Shown in pieces: positions 1-8,874 of a stretch of DNA of 64,000 nt. Positions within the stretch are counted from its first letter, which is position 1, and each line of letters opens with the position of its first letter. Under the pieces are notes generated by a model. It was not told where the DNA came from, did not search any database, and saw only the letters and a program-made list of their open reading frames with translations. This DNA comes from JBKPNJ01 sp963695705 (GTDB taxonomy: Bacteria; Actinomycetota; Actinomycetes; Propionibacteriales; Nocardioidaceae), in assembly GCA_963695705.1 (NCBI GenBank), contig CAVOHB010000009.1:1054001-1118000 (forward strand). Reading direction: 5' to 3'. Made by a program: the position numbers and the translations under genes.

Positions 1-783
1 ACCGCGGTGGTGATGAAGAGACCCACCTTGGTCTGGAACACCGGTACGCCGACCTGGCGTGCGCTGGTCTGGGCGCCGCCGATGGCGAAGATCCAGTTGC
101 CCGCCCGGGTGCGCAGCAGCACCCAGGTGGCGACGGCGGTGACCCCTATCCACCACCAGGTGACCGCGAAGACGGTCAGCGGGAGGGCTCCACCGAGGTC
201 GATCCGTATCGATGAACCGAACAGATGCTTGCCGGAGTCGAAGCCGCTGGCGTCCAGCAGCCCGGTGACGGAGACCTCATTGATGAGCCTCTTGGTGACC
301 GCCAGGTTCACCCCGCGGAGCACGAAGAACGTGCCGAGGGTGACGATGAAGCTCGGCAGACCCGTCCACATGACCAGGAAGCCGTTGAGGAAGCCGATCG
401 CCACCGCGAGAGCCAGCGAGGCCAGGATCGCCAGCCAGACGTTGGTGTGGTAGTGGGTCATCAGGATGCCGGTGGTCAGACCGGTCGTGCCCCACATGGC
501 TCCGGCCGACAGGTCGAACTCGCCGCCGATCATCAGCAGCGCGACGGCGACCGCCATGATCCCGAACGACGAGGCGGTGAACAGCCACGTGCTGACGCCG
601 CCGGGTGTCAGGAAGGCGTTGGTCGTGACGGAGAAGAAGATGAAGATGGCGAGTGCGGCGACGGCGGCTCCGACCTCCGGTCGCCGCAGCACTCTAGCCA
701 GACGGTGGGAGCCGGCAAGACGCTCGTCGGCATCCGGGGGGCTCTGTGGTGCGTCCGACGGAGCCTCGGCGGTCGTACTCATG
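1..783 (-). CDS. Sugar ABC transporter permease, RbsC/IatP type (3' end outside window)
   Basis: Inner-membrane channel subunit of a carbohydrate ABC importer (BPD_transp_2 family), probably for myo-inositol given its neighbours. The frame is open from the ATG at 783 to the window edge, giving 261 residues. After a hydrophilic N-terminus beginning MSTTAEAPSD come several hydrophobic segments and the family signature GGEFDLSAGAMWG, followed by a loop reading GLPSFIVTLGTFFVLRG. The C-terminal membrane segments lie beyond base 1. The binding-protein gene lies upstream on the same strand, 77 bases away, so both probably form one operon; no ATPase gene is visible in the window. Family assignment is firm; substrate is inferred from context. 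Confidence 0.9.
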
Positions 784-860
784 CGGGTCTCCTTCTACTG
801 AACAGGCTCAAGAGGTGTGCGGGAGCCCAAGACGGCTTGGGCTCCCGCACCTCCACTGGG

Positions 861-1853
861 TCAGCGGGTTCCGTTCTTGGCGTACTGCAACACCGCGTCG
901 GCGTTGTCCTTGGTGATGATCGCGGGGCCGGAGTAGATCGGCTGGCCGCCCCCGATGTCGTTGCCGTTGGTCAGCTTCAGGTAGATGCCGACGACCCCGA
1001 GGTAGCCCTGGACGTAGGGCTGCTGGTCGATCGCGAAGACGATCTTGCCGTCGATGATGTTCTGGACGACATCGGCGTTGACGTCGAACGTCCCGATCTG
1101 GGCGGTGCTTCCCGTCGACTCGACCGCCGCCACCGCTGCGCCTGACATGTCGCCGCCGAGCGAGAGGATGCCGTCGATGCTGCTGTCCTGCTGGAGCTTG
1201 CCCTCGATCGTGGTCTGCGACTTCGGCAGGTCGGTGTTGTCGGTCTGCAGGTTCTCCATCGTCCCCTTGAACGTCGACGCCGCTCCCTTGCAGCGGTCCT
1301 CCAGCCCGACGTTTCCGGCCTCCTGGATGACACAGATCACATTCGTGACACCCATCTCATTGAGCTGGTCGCCTGCGGCCTGGCCGGCGATGGTCTCGCT
1401 CTGGCCTACGTGGGTGATGGCGCCGAACGCTTTCCACTGATCGATGCCGGAGTTGATGGTGATGACCGGCACCCCGGCCGAGACTGCCTTCTCGATGCTG
1501 TCCTTCAGCCCGTCCGGGTTGGCCATCGAGATCACCAGGCCGTCGGTGCCGTCGGCGACGGCATTGTCGATAAGGGTGCTCTGCTGGCCGACGTCACCGT
1601 TGCTCTGGTAGTGCAGGTCGACGCCGAGATCGCTGCCGGCCTGCTCGGCGCCGTTCTGGACGACGGTCCAGAACGAGTCGCCCTGGTTGGCGTGCGTGAT
1701 CACGTCGATCCGGTACTTGGTGGCTGCCGACCCGCCGCTGTCACCGGTCGAAGGCGACTCGCTGGCATTGTCGGTGCTGTTGTCGCTGCCGCACCCCGAG
1801 ATCGCGAGTGCGCCCGCGGCGAGACCCGCCACGAGTACGCGTCGGATAACCAT
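861..1853 (-). CDS. Sugar-binding lipoprotein of the ABC importer (RbsB-like, periplasmic binding protein 4)
   Basis: Extracytoplasmic solute-binding lipoprotein that would deliver a sugar or inositol to the adjacent permease. The ATG at 1853 is chosen over an upstream one because AGGAGG lies just before it and because it places a lipoprotein signal at the N-terminus: basic VIRR, a hydrophobic run, then the lipobox LAISGC with Cys21 as the lipidation site. A Ser/Thr/Gly-rich linker follows, then the two-lobed type I fold with family motifs such as ANPDGLKDSIEKAVSAG and VITINSG. The length of 330 residues is normal for the family. The divergent upstream region carries an operator-like palindrome at 2286-2313. 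Confidence 0.92.
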   Translation of the reverse strand: MVIRRVLVAGLAAGALAISGCGSDNSTDNASESPSTGDSGGSAATKYRIDVITHANQGDSFWTVVQNGAEQAGSDLGVDLHYQSNGDVGQQSTLIDNAVADGTDGLVISMANPDGLKDSIEKAVSAGVPVITINSGIDQWKAFGAITHVGQSETIAGQAAGDQLNEMGVTNVICVIQEAGNVGLEDRCKGAASTFKGTMENLQTDNTDLPKSQTTIEGKLQQDSSIDGILSLGGDMSGAAVAAVESTGSTAQIGTFDVNADVVQNIIDGKIVFAIDQQPYVQGYLGVVGIYLKLTNGNDIGGGQPIYSGPAIITKDNADAVLQYAKNGTR

Positions 1854-2597
1854 GTCTTCCTCCTTGTTGGCCGCTGCTGGCAGCGGATTGCTAACCCGTC
1901 GGACTTCCGCGCCGTCGGGGATTTCGCAGTGCCTGTCTCTGGCGTACGGGTTGATGTTGCCGGTGGCGATGTCCACGGGGCATCGACATGGGGACCATGA
2001 TGGGGAAGTTCATCGCGGTGGCTCGGCGCACACGCCGAGTGGCCACCGGAAAGTACTTGAATCGAGATACGCCCTGCCGGGTCGTTGAACCCGGTCGGAG
2101 CGGCACGGCGACCCCGGCCCCGTGCCTCACGGAACCGCCCACGAGACGCGAGCATTGGCAATCCAACCGGTAGGCATCTGACAGCACTCCGAGATCTCGA
2201 GCTTCGGCCGAGACGACTGTCGGCCGATAGGTGTGTCCTGTCAACATATGGATTCTGGGCCGAGGCGATGAGCCCTGTCAACTCTTTGTCTGGACATATT
2301 GATGTACGGACAAGAAGCTCAGAGGCGACCAGAACCCTCTCGGTCGGTCGTCGACGGCGTCATCTCCAACGAGTAGAGCCTCGGCAGGGGATCGCCGCCT
2401 CGTTCGCCGGGGAAATCGGGCTGCTGGTGTCGGCACATTCGCGCCGAGGCGCTGATGGCCGAGGCGCAGGTGGATGCCGCGGCCGCGTAGATGGGCATAC
2501 AGCCCCGCTCGACTGGTCGACAGTCGAGGTCAGGGGGAGCGACGCCTCTCGATCAGCGTACGCGTCCGGACGGCCCTAGCTGCGACCACTGGGCGGG
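1854..2597. other. 744-bp intergenic region between divergent inositol genes
   Basis: No reading frame here looks like a protein: the open frames are Arg-rich shadows without family motifs. The only structure I see is the operator-like palindrome at 2275-2313. A repressor gene might be expected here, but I could not recognise a remnant of one. Confidence 0.5.
2275..2313. promoter_or_regulatory. Operator-like palindrome, copy 1 (inositol locus)
   Basis: A dyad of TTGTCtggACAT and ATGTacgGACAA separated by four bases occupies 2286-2313. It is preceded by a half-site CTGTCAA at 2275-2281. The same arrangement recurs at 5426-5462 upstream of the IolE-like gene, with 21 of 28 palindrome positions identical. 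It lies between the divergent binding-protein gene and the iolC remnant, where a repressor of the GntR or LacI class would be expected to act. The regulator itself is not in the window. Confidence 0.6.
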
Positions 2598-2962
2598 ATG
2601 TTGACTGACTCACTGACGGCGTCGCCTGTGCCCTTCGAGGTCTTGACGATGGACCGCATCGGAGTCGACGTCCAGCCCGACCAGATCGCTGTCGATCTTG
2701 AGGACGTGTCAATGACTGGAGGCGGCGACGGCGCGTTGTGTCACGGGTTCTGTCAGGCTGGGATCTGGCCAGGAGCATCGAGTTTGGGAATGCCGCGGGA
2801 GCAACCGTCGCCGGCCGGCTCGCCTGCGCCGACGCGATTCCGACGGCCCAGGAAGGTCGGGTCCACGTTGAGGGGAGTTCACCGGTGGTCGACGACCTCA
2901 TAGCCGAGCCAAGCAGCGGCTCTATCTCTGACCGAGATCAGGCACGAAAGGGAAGAACGTGA
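2598..2962 (+). pseudogene. iolC: iolC remnant (5-dehydro-2-deoxygluconokinase), internal deletion plus frameshift
   Basis: The first ~40 codons read FEVLTMDRIGVDVQPDQIAV and then DLEDVSM, which matches the N-terminus of PfkB-family IolC. The sequence then jumps directly to GALCHG, after which a frame change near 2745 gives LSGWDLARSIEFGNAAGA and RLACADAIPTAQE, the family C-terminus. About 600 bases encoding the middle of the kinase, including the rest of the sugar-binding region, are missing compared with a usual ~320-residue protein. The remnant frame ends in TGA overlapping the GTG start of the next gene (GTGA, 2959-2962), which suggests that iolC and iolA were once translationally coupled. 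It cannot encode an active kinase. Confidence 0.8.
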
Positions 2963-4455
2963 GAACTGTCGAACACTGGATCGGCGGCAACACCACGGCC
3001 GGCGCGTCGACCCGGCGAAGCGGCGTCTGGAACCCCGCGACAGGTGAGCGGCAGGCCGAGGTGCTCCTCGCTGAACCGGCCGATGTCGACACCGCCGTGG
3101 CCGCCGCCAAGGACGCCTTCGCCGGTTGGTCACAGACGTCGCTGAGCCGGCGCACCAAGATAATGTTCGCCTTCCGTGAGCTGGTGTCTGCTCGAATCGG
3201 TGAGTTCGCCGAGATCATCAGCGCCGAGCACGGAAAAGTGGTGTCCGACGCCACCGGTGAGGTGCAGCGCGGCCTCGAGGTCATCGAGTTCGCCTGCGGC
3301 ATCCCTCAGCTGCTCAAGGGCGAGTACTCCGACCAGGTATCGAACGACATCGACGTGTTCTCGTTCAGAGAGCCGCTGGGAGTCGTCGCCGGCATCACTC
3401 CATTCAACTTCCCCGCCATGGTGCCGATGTGGATGTACCCAGTCGCGATCGCCTGCGGCAACTCGTTCGTGCTGAAGCCGAGTGAGCGCGACCCGTCGGC
3501 GTCGATGCTGGCGGCCGAGCTGTGGGCGGAGGCCGGCCTCCCCGCTGGGGTCTTCAACGTCGTTCATGGAGACAAGACGGCAGTTGACGCGCTGCTCGAC
3601 CATCCTGACGTGGCGGCGGTCTCATTCGTCGGGTCGACTCCGGTTGCGCGCTACATCCACGAGCGCGGCAGTGAGAGGGGCAAGCGGGTGCAGGCCCTCG
3701 GTGGAGCGAAGAACCACGCCATCGTGTTGCCCGATGCCGACCTCGACTTCGCGTCCGACCACTTGGTCGCCGCCGCGTTCGGCTCGGCCGGTGAGCGCTG
3801 CATGGCGATCTCGGCGGCGGTCGCGGTCGGTGACGCGGGTGACCCGCTCGTCTCGGTCGTGACCGACAAGGCCAACGAGGTCCGCGTCGGGCCCGGCAGC
3901 GAGGCGTCGAGTGAGATGGGTCCGGTGGTGACGCCGGAGGCCCGGGACCGGATAATCCGGCTCATCACCGCCGGAGAGAAGCAAGGAGGCGAGGTCACCG
4001 CCGATGGCCGTTCGCTCGTTGTACCTGGTTTCGAGAAGGGATTCTTCGTCGGACCGACCGTGGTGGACAAGGTGACGACCGACATGGACGTCTACACCGA
4101 GGAGATCTTCGGCCCTGTCCTGTCCATGCTGCGCGTGGACACCGTCGATGACGCCATCGACCTGATCAACGCGAACCCGTACGGCAACGGCACGGCGATC
4201 TTCACCTCCAGCGGCGAGGCGGCGCGTCGGTTCCAGCGCGGGGTACACGTCGGCATGATCGGGATCAACGTCCCGATACCCGTCCCGATGGCCTACTACT
4301 CCTTCGGCGGGTGGAAGGACTCATTGTTCGGTGACAAGCACGTGCACGGGCCCGAGGGCGTCTCGTTCTACACCCGCGCCAAGGTCGTCACCGCCAGGTG
4401 GCCGCACGTCACCCGTCCGGTGAGCGCCAGCTTCCACTTCCCCACCTCGGCCTGA
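2959..4455 (+). CDS. mmsA: Methylmalonate-semialdehyde dehydrogenase (CoA-acylating), IolA/MmsA
   Basis: Cytosolic NAD-dependent enzyme that converts malonate semialdehyde or methylmalonate semialdehyde to acetyl-CoA or propionyl-CoA; it is the last step of myo-inositol breakdown and also serves valine catabolism. The 498-residue length and the start VEHWIGG are typical. Visible motifs include GITPFNFPAMVPMWM, a nucleotide-binding FVGSTPVA, and the catalytic Cys281 in SAGERCMAIS. The start is GTG with GGGAAG upstream. The gene is intact although the iolC copy just before it is degraded, so it may still be used for valine or inositol breakdown. Confidence 0.95.
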   Translation: MRTVEHWIGGNTTAGASTRRSGVWNPATGERQAEVLLAEPADVDTAVAAAKDAFAGWSQTSLSRRTKIMFAFRELVSARIGEFAEIISAEHGKVVSDATGEVQRGLEVIEFACGIPQLLKGEYSDQVSNDIDVFSFREPLGVVAGITPFNFPAMVPMWMYPVAIACGNSFVLKPSERDPSASMLAAELWAEAGLPAGVFNVVHGDKTAVDALLDHPDVAAVSFVGSTPVARYIHERGSERGKRVQALGGAKNHAIVLPDADLDFASDHLVAAAFGSAGERCMAISAAVAVGDAGDPLVSVVTDKANEVRVGPGSEASSEMGPVVTPEARDRIIRLITAGEKQGGEVTADGRSLVVPGFEKGFFVGPTVVDKVTTDMDVYTEEIFGPVLSMLRVDTVDDAIDLINANPYGNGTAIFTSSGEAARRFQRGVHVGMIGINVPIPVPMAYYSFGGWKDSLFGDKHVHGPEGVSFYTRAKVVTARWPHVTRPVSASFHFPTSA

Positions 4456-4477
4456 CTCCGCCGTCGCGGACAGCCCG

Positions 4478-5356
4478 TCACTGGCCCACGTTCATCAGGT
4501 ACGCCAGCGACACCCGGACGTCAGCGAGCGGACCCTCACCAGCCGGCTCCATTCCGAGCATCACATCCTGTTCCAGCACGTACCACCCGCGGTATCCCGC
4601 CGTCTCCAACGACGACACCAGTGTCGCGATGTCGATGTCGCCCCTGCCCAGTGGGCGGAAGAGACCTGCTCGAACCGCGTCGCCGAAGGTGAGCGTGCCG
4701 TCGGAAACTCGTCTCGCCATGGCCGTGTCCACGTCCTTGAGGTGGACGTGACCGACACGCTCCGGGTGGTCTCGCGCAAGTGCGACCGGGTCAGCCCCTC
4801 CGACGACCAGATGACCGGTGTCGAGGCACAGGGGGATCCGCGATCCGGACAGGACCATATCGACCTCGTCTGCGCGCTCGATCGCGGTGCCGACGTGCGG
4901 ATGGATCGTGGCCAGCACCCCACGGTCGGCTGCGCGCTCCGAGATCCGGTCGAGGTTCGACAGCACCGTCCGCCAGCCGCTGCGGTCGAGCACCGCGCGC
5001 TGGTCGTACCCCTGCGAGCCACTCGCAGCAGCGAGGACCACAACGTCGGCTCCGCAGGCGAGACAGTCGTCGATGAACAGGTCCACGGCCGGCATCGGGT
5101 CGGCGCGTGCATCGTGCAGCGGCACCGGCAGGAAGCCGCCCACTGCCCGGAGTCGGTGACGGCGCAGCAGCTCGGCTCTTGCGGCCGGCTGCACGGGCAG
5201 GAACCCGGCTGGACCGAACTCTGTTGCCGAGAGGCCGAGCCGGCTCATCTCCCGCAGTACCCGCTCCGGGCTGAGCTGATAGCCCCAATCGGGCACCTCG
5301 CAAACTCCCCATGAGATGGGGGCACCGGCGACTCGCGCCGCGAGCATCGCGTCCAC
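4478..5356 (-). CDS. TIM-barrel sugar isomerase/epimerase, IolE-like (2-keto-myo-inositol dehydratase type)
   Basis: AP-endonuclease-2/xylose-isomerase-like TIM-barrel protein. The N-terminal GAPISWGVCEVPDWGYQ and the internal ATIHPHVGTAIE, PLCLDTGHL and VGHVHLKDV supply the metal-binding His, Glu and Asp residues of the fold. In the inositol pathway such proteins dehydrate 2-keto-myo-inositol (IolE) or isomerise related intermediates (IolH). I cannot tell which from sequence alone. The GTG at 5356 is preferred because AGGAG lies six bases upstream; an ATG at 5401 has no such site. Product length is 292 residues. The gene runs convergently with mmsA, and the second operator-like palindrome lies about 70 bases upstream. 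Confidence 0.82.
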   Translation of the reverse strand: MDAMLAARVAGAPISWGVCEVPDWGYQLSPERVLREMSRLGLSATEFGPAGFLPVQPAARAELLRRHRLRAVGGFLPVPLHDARADPMPAVDLFIDDCLACGADVVVLAAASGSQGYDQRAVLDRSGWRTVLSNLDRISERAADRGVLATIHPHVGTAIERADEVDMVLSGSRIPLCLDTGHLVVGGADPVALARDHPERVGHVHLKDVDTAMARRVSDGTLTFGDAVRAGLFRPLGRGDIDIATLVSSLETAGYRGWYVLEQDVMLGMEPAGEGPLADVRVSLAYLMNVGQ

Positions 5357-5425
5357 GCAGATCTCCTGCTCTCGATCCCAATGGCCGTCACCGCCAGGCA
5401 CGGATTCTGGTCGAGCCGGGCAACT

Positions 5426-5462
5426 CTGTCAAAATTGTCTGTGCACCTTAACGTACTGACAA
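5426..5462. promoter_or_regulatory. Operator-like palindrome, copy 2 (inositol locus)
   Basis: A half-site CTGTCAA at 5426-5432 is followed by TTGTCTGtgCAC and ACGTACtGACAA within 5435-5462. The spacing and outer bases match copy 1 at 2286-2313. It sits upstream of the leftward IolE-like gene, which points to common control of both transcription units. Confidence 0.6.
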
Positions 5463-5585
5463 ACTGGAAGTCGCCGCCCGCGCGACCAGACGAAACGTCG
5501 GCCCAACTGAGACACTCGCCGACCGGCGGCAACTAGTGGGCCGGACGGTCTGAGCCAAACAGCCGGGCACGCCAGGAAAGTAGCC

Positions 5586-5598
5586 TATGCTTACTGCG
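5586..5598 (+). promoter_or_regulatory. Possible -10 element for a leaderless aminotransferase mRNA
   Basis: TATGCT at 5586-5591 ends seven bases before the GTG at 5598, the usual distance to a transcription start. No ribosome-binding site lies before that GTG. A clear -35 box is not visible. Confidence 0.35.
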
Positions 5599-6785
5599 TG
5601 TCAGTGTCTCTACGTAGTCAAATAACTCCTGAGAGTAATCAAGAGATGCCGCGCGCCCAGGTGTACTTGTCGACGCCGGATACCGGTCCCGTGGAAGAGA
5701 GCTTCGTCGTCGATGCCATGCGATCGGGCTGGGTGGCGCCGGCCGGACCACACCTCGGAGCCTTCGAACGAGAGCTGGCCCTTCGCTGCGGTCGATCCCA
5801 TGCCGTCGCCCTCAGCTCCGGCACTGCTGCTCTGCATCTCGCGCTGCTCGAGCTGGGCGTGGGCCCCGGATCTGTCGTGGTGATCCCCACCCTCACCTTC
5901 ATCGCGACCGCCAACTCGGTGCTGTACACCGGAGCGGAGCCGGTGTTCGTGGATTGCGACCCTGTGACCGGCAACCTTGACCCAGCCCTCCTGGGCGAGG
6001 TGGTTGCGACGTTGAGAACGCAGGGCGCCAAGGTCGCCGCAGTCGTCACCGTGGACCTCCTCGGCAAGTGCGTCGACTATCCCCCGGTGGAGGGCATCTG
6101 CGCGGCGTACGACATACCGCTGGTGGAGGATGCGGCCGAGGCTCTCGGAGCCAACCACAAGGGCCGCCCCGCGGGATCGTTCGGTGCGGCCGCGGTGCTG
6201 TCGTTCAACGGCAACAAGATCATGACAACCAGCGGAGGCGGCGCGCTGCTGACCGACAATTCCCACTTCGCCGACCGCGTTCGGTATCGCAGCACCCAGG
6301 CGCGCCAGCCGTTCCCGCACTACGAGCACACAGAGCTGGGTTTCAACTACCGCATGAGCAACGTCCTCGCCGCCATCGGCCGCGCGCAATTGTTGCGTCT
6401 CGACGACATGGTGACGCGGCGACGCGCGATGCGCGAGCGCTACACGGCACACTTCGCGAGCGTCGGTGGCGTCACCATCTTCCAGCGCGACGGCGATGCT
6501 TCGGACAACTGCTGGCTCACCGCGCTCATCGTCGATCCGGATCAGACGGGCTGGCAGGCAGGCGACCTCGGCAAAGCCTTCACCGCCGCTGACATCGAGA
6601 CCCGGCCGCTATGGAAGCCGATGCATCAGCAACCGGTCTTCGCGCAGGCCCGTTCCTTTCTCACGGGTGCCGCTGACGCATTGTTCGAGCAGGGGCTTGC
6701 GCTGCCCAGCGGCTCCGCACTGACTGCGGCTGAGATCGAGCGGATCGATGCCGTTATTGGCGACTTCCTGGCGGATCACGCATGA
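5598..6785 (+). CDS. DegT/DnrJ/EryC1/StrS-family PLP aminotransferase (nucleotide-sugar aminotransferase)
   Basis: PLP-dependent enzyme that aminates a keto-sugar nucleotide, typically a 4-keto-6-deoxy sugar, for surface polysaccharide. Recognisable are LSSGTAALHLALLELG (cofactor phosphate site), PTLTFIATANSVLYTGAEPVF, the VEDAAEALGA aspartate region and the catalytic Lys207 in FNGNKIMTTSGGG. The 395 residues fit the family. The family normally begins near RAQVYLSTP, so the ATG at 5646 is an alternative start; I kept the GTG at 5598 because of the possible leaderless promoter. It opens the exopolysaccharide locus and probably works with the CapD-like dehydratase at 21.7-23.6 kb. Confidence 0.88.
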   Translation: MSVSLRSQITPESNQEMPRAQVYLSTPDTGPVEESFVVDAMRSGWVAPAGPHLGAFERELALRCGRSHAVALSSGTAALHLALLELGVGPGSVVVIPTLTFIATANSVLYTGAEPVFVDCDPVTGNLDPALLGEVVATLRTQGAKVAAVVTVDLLGKCVDYPPVEGICAAYDIPLVEDAAEALGANHKGRPAGSFGAAAVLSFNGNKIMTTSGGGALLTDNSHFADRVRYRSTQARQPFPHYEHTELGFNYRMSNVLAAIGRAQLLRLDDMVTRRRAMRERYTAHFASVGGVTIFQRDGDASDNCWLTALIVDPDQTGWQAGDLGKAFTAADIETRPLWKPMHQQPVFAQARSFLTGAADALFEQGLALPSGSALTAAEIERIDAVIGDFLADHA

Positions 6786-6792
6786 GCGCCCG

Positions 6793-8865
6793 ATGCGTTC
6801 CGCTCTGCAGCCCGCTGAAGTTCTTGGAACCGGACGCAAAGAGACCCCTACCGCTCATGGAAAGGACCCCCTGCGGCAGTGGTTCAAGAAACAGCTCATG
6901 CAGCACCTAGCCAGACTCGGCCAGGACTTGAAGGCACTCGGGGCCATGGCCCCTATTCGCGCCATGTACGAATTAGGTAAACGATCCGGGGCCCACGGTC
7001 TCGCCCTCCGGGCAGCAACACACTCTGCGAAATCCTTGTCGATGAAGCCAATTGAAGCGTTTGCCTTTCCCTCCTACATTTCTGACGTGGTTGCCCACCG
7101 ATGTCTTACCGATGCGGAACTGATTGTCACCAAAGGTCATCGTGTCTTCGGACAACGCATTCCCATTGAACAGCCAGGCGACTGGAACAAAATCGGCAAC
7201 AGTGGAGTGAGTTGGCCCGGCAGCGCCCAGTGGTGGAACATCGACATACGAACGAATGGGCGCCTGGGGGACGTCAAGTGGACATGGAGCTGGGGCGACA
7301 TCGGGACCTGGTTATCCTCGCACGGGCAGCGCGACTCGAGACAGGTGGTCCCTGGCTTGCCGCTCTGATCGACAGGTTGGACACGTGGCTGCAGAGCACG
7401 CCGAGCGAGCGGAGCATCCATTGGTATTCAAATCTGGAAATCTCACTCAGAACGATCGCCGGGGTCCAAGTCATCTCACTTTGCGGAGGACTTCTGCCAC
7501 TGACTCTCACAAGAGGGTTGGGATTGCAACTTAGTCAAGCTCGTCGTCATTTGCTGATAGACCTGCCCTACACGTTCAGCAGCATGCGAAACAACCACCT
7601 CCTCGGAGACGCGCTCGGGTTGATTGCACTTGAAACCCTTAGCGGCGAACATGACTCATCGCTTCACCGAGGGGCAGATTGGGCATTTCTCCGCCAACTC
7701 GCCCGTCATATGCATGGAGGACGGCCTGATGGTCGAGGACTCTGCTTGCTACCACAGGTTCGTCTTGGAAATGCTGATAGTAAAGCACCTGCTTGGTGAT
7801 CGCAGCGGACCAGTCAAGACGGCACTTGCCGGAGCCGCCAGTCATCTGCAACAGATGGGTGCTCTGAAGGACCCATCCCTCAATGGGGCGACTGGGATGA
7901 GGGACGCGTCCTCGCGTCATCCGGCAATCCTCTCGCTTTGGGGGGGTCCGCGGCTTTGGCGCTAGCGCTTGGGATGCGATCAGTACCCGGTGAGTGGCGG
8001 GACTACGACGAGATCGCCTGGTATGCCCCGGGGTCGGCTGCACCGTCGCCATCCACCTCAGCCACGTCGACAGTCCGTCACTGCAGGCGGCGGATTGACT
8101 AGGACATACGTAGAGGTGGTGGACAGTATGGTTCAAGTGCGGAACCGCGCAATCGCACCAGCACGCCGATCTGATGCATGTCAGCATTATGCACTGCAGA
8201 TGAGTGGCTTGTCGTTGACCCGGGAACGGGTACATATAATGGGCCGGCGGAGATTCGGAATCTTTTCAGGACGAGCGCCGCTCACAACGGCATTCAAGTC
8301 GATGGCGAACATATGTTTCAACCGCACCGCGCCTTTCGCTGGCTGACGTCTGGCGTTGCGATGCTCGGGCCGGCTATTGAGCTGTCGAGCGCCACACTAG
8401 TGTGGGCAATTCACGACGCGTACACACGCCTGCAAGGAGGTGGCCGCGTGGTCCGCGTCGTCCTTGTTTCCGACCATGGCGTGGCGGCCATCGACTGTCT
8501 TGCGAGGCGAACATCCTGACACGTGCACGGACGACTGTGGCTCTGCCTCCCCGCTCCGTCTTCTGCCGTGGGGAGATCTTCTGCGGGACGAAAATAGTGA
8601 CGTGATCGGGCTATATCAATCAGCCGGACTTGACGACGCAGCGCTTCTAGAGGGGAGCACTGACCCGCTGCTTGGCTGGCACAGTACAACATATCGGCCA
8701 TTCCTGCCAGCTCCCTGGTTGATTCGCGACGTTGACACTCAGGCTCCTACAGCATGGACCGTCTCTTCCGCACCCTCCGCTCAGGCAGATACAGACAACG
8801 CAGTCGCTTGTCAAAGTCGGGAGGACGAACTCGAACTGAAGTTCTCCCGGAAGGGGCGGTGCTGA
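6793..8865 (+). pseudogene. Heparinase II/III-family protein, multiply frameshifted
   Basis: Three reading frames in succession carry pieces of one heparinase II/III-like polysaccharide lyase. They are an N-terminal part ending in GRLGDVKWTW, a toroid part with RHRDLVILARAARLE and IHWYSNLEISLRTIAG, then EDGLMVEDSACYHRFVLEML, GDWDEGRVLASSGNPLALGG and DEWLVVDPGTGTYNGPAE. The end is GWHSTTYRPFLPAPWLIRD. The total of about 690 codons equals the family's usual length, so nothing large is missing. I place breaks near 7335 (one G lost), 7716 (one G gained), 7880 (one base lost), 8040-8180 and 8520-8560. Such enzymes in polysaccharide loci are thought to trim or degrade the polymer. Whether the breaks are real or consensus errors cannot be told here. 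Confidence 0.75.
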
Positions 8866-8874
8866 CGGTGCTCA

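Noticed and set aside
225..1145. Long plus-strand frame across the permease and binding-protein genes
   Set aside because: Low-complexity Asp/Arg/Gly composition typical of an antisense shadow; both real genes are on the other strand.
1979..2579. Possible regulator gene between the binding protein and the iolC remnant
   Set aside because: No frame shows helix-turn-helix or ligand-domain motifs of GntR, LacI or ROK regulators.
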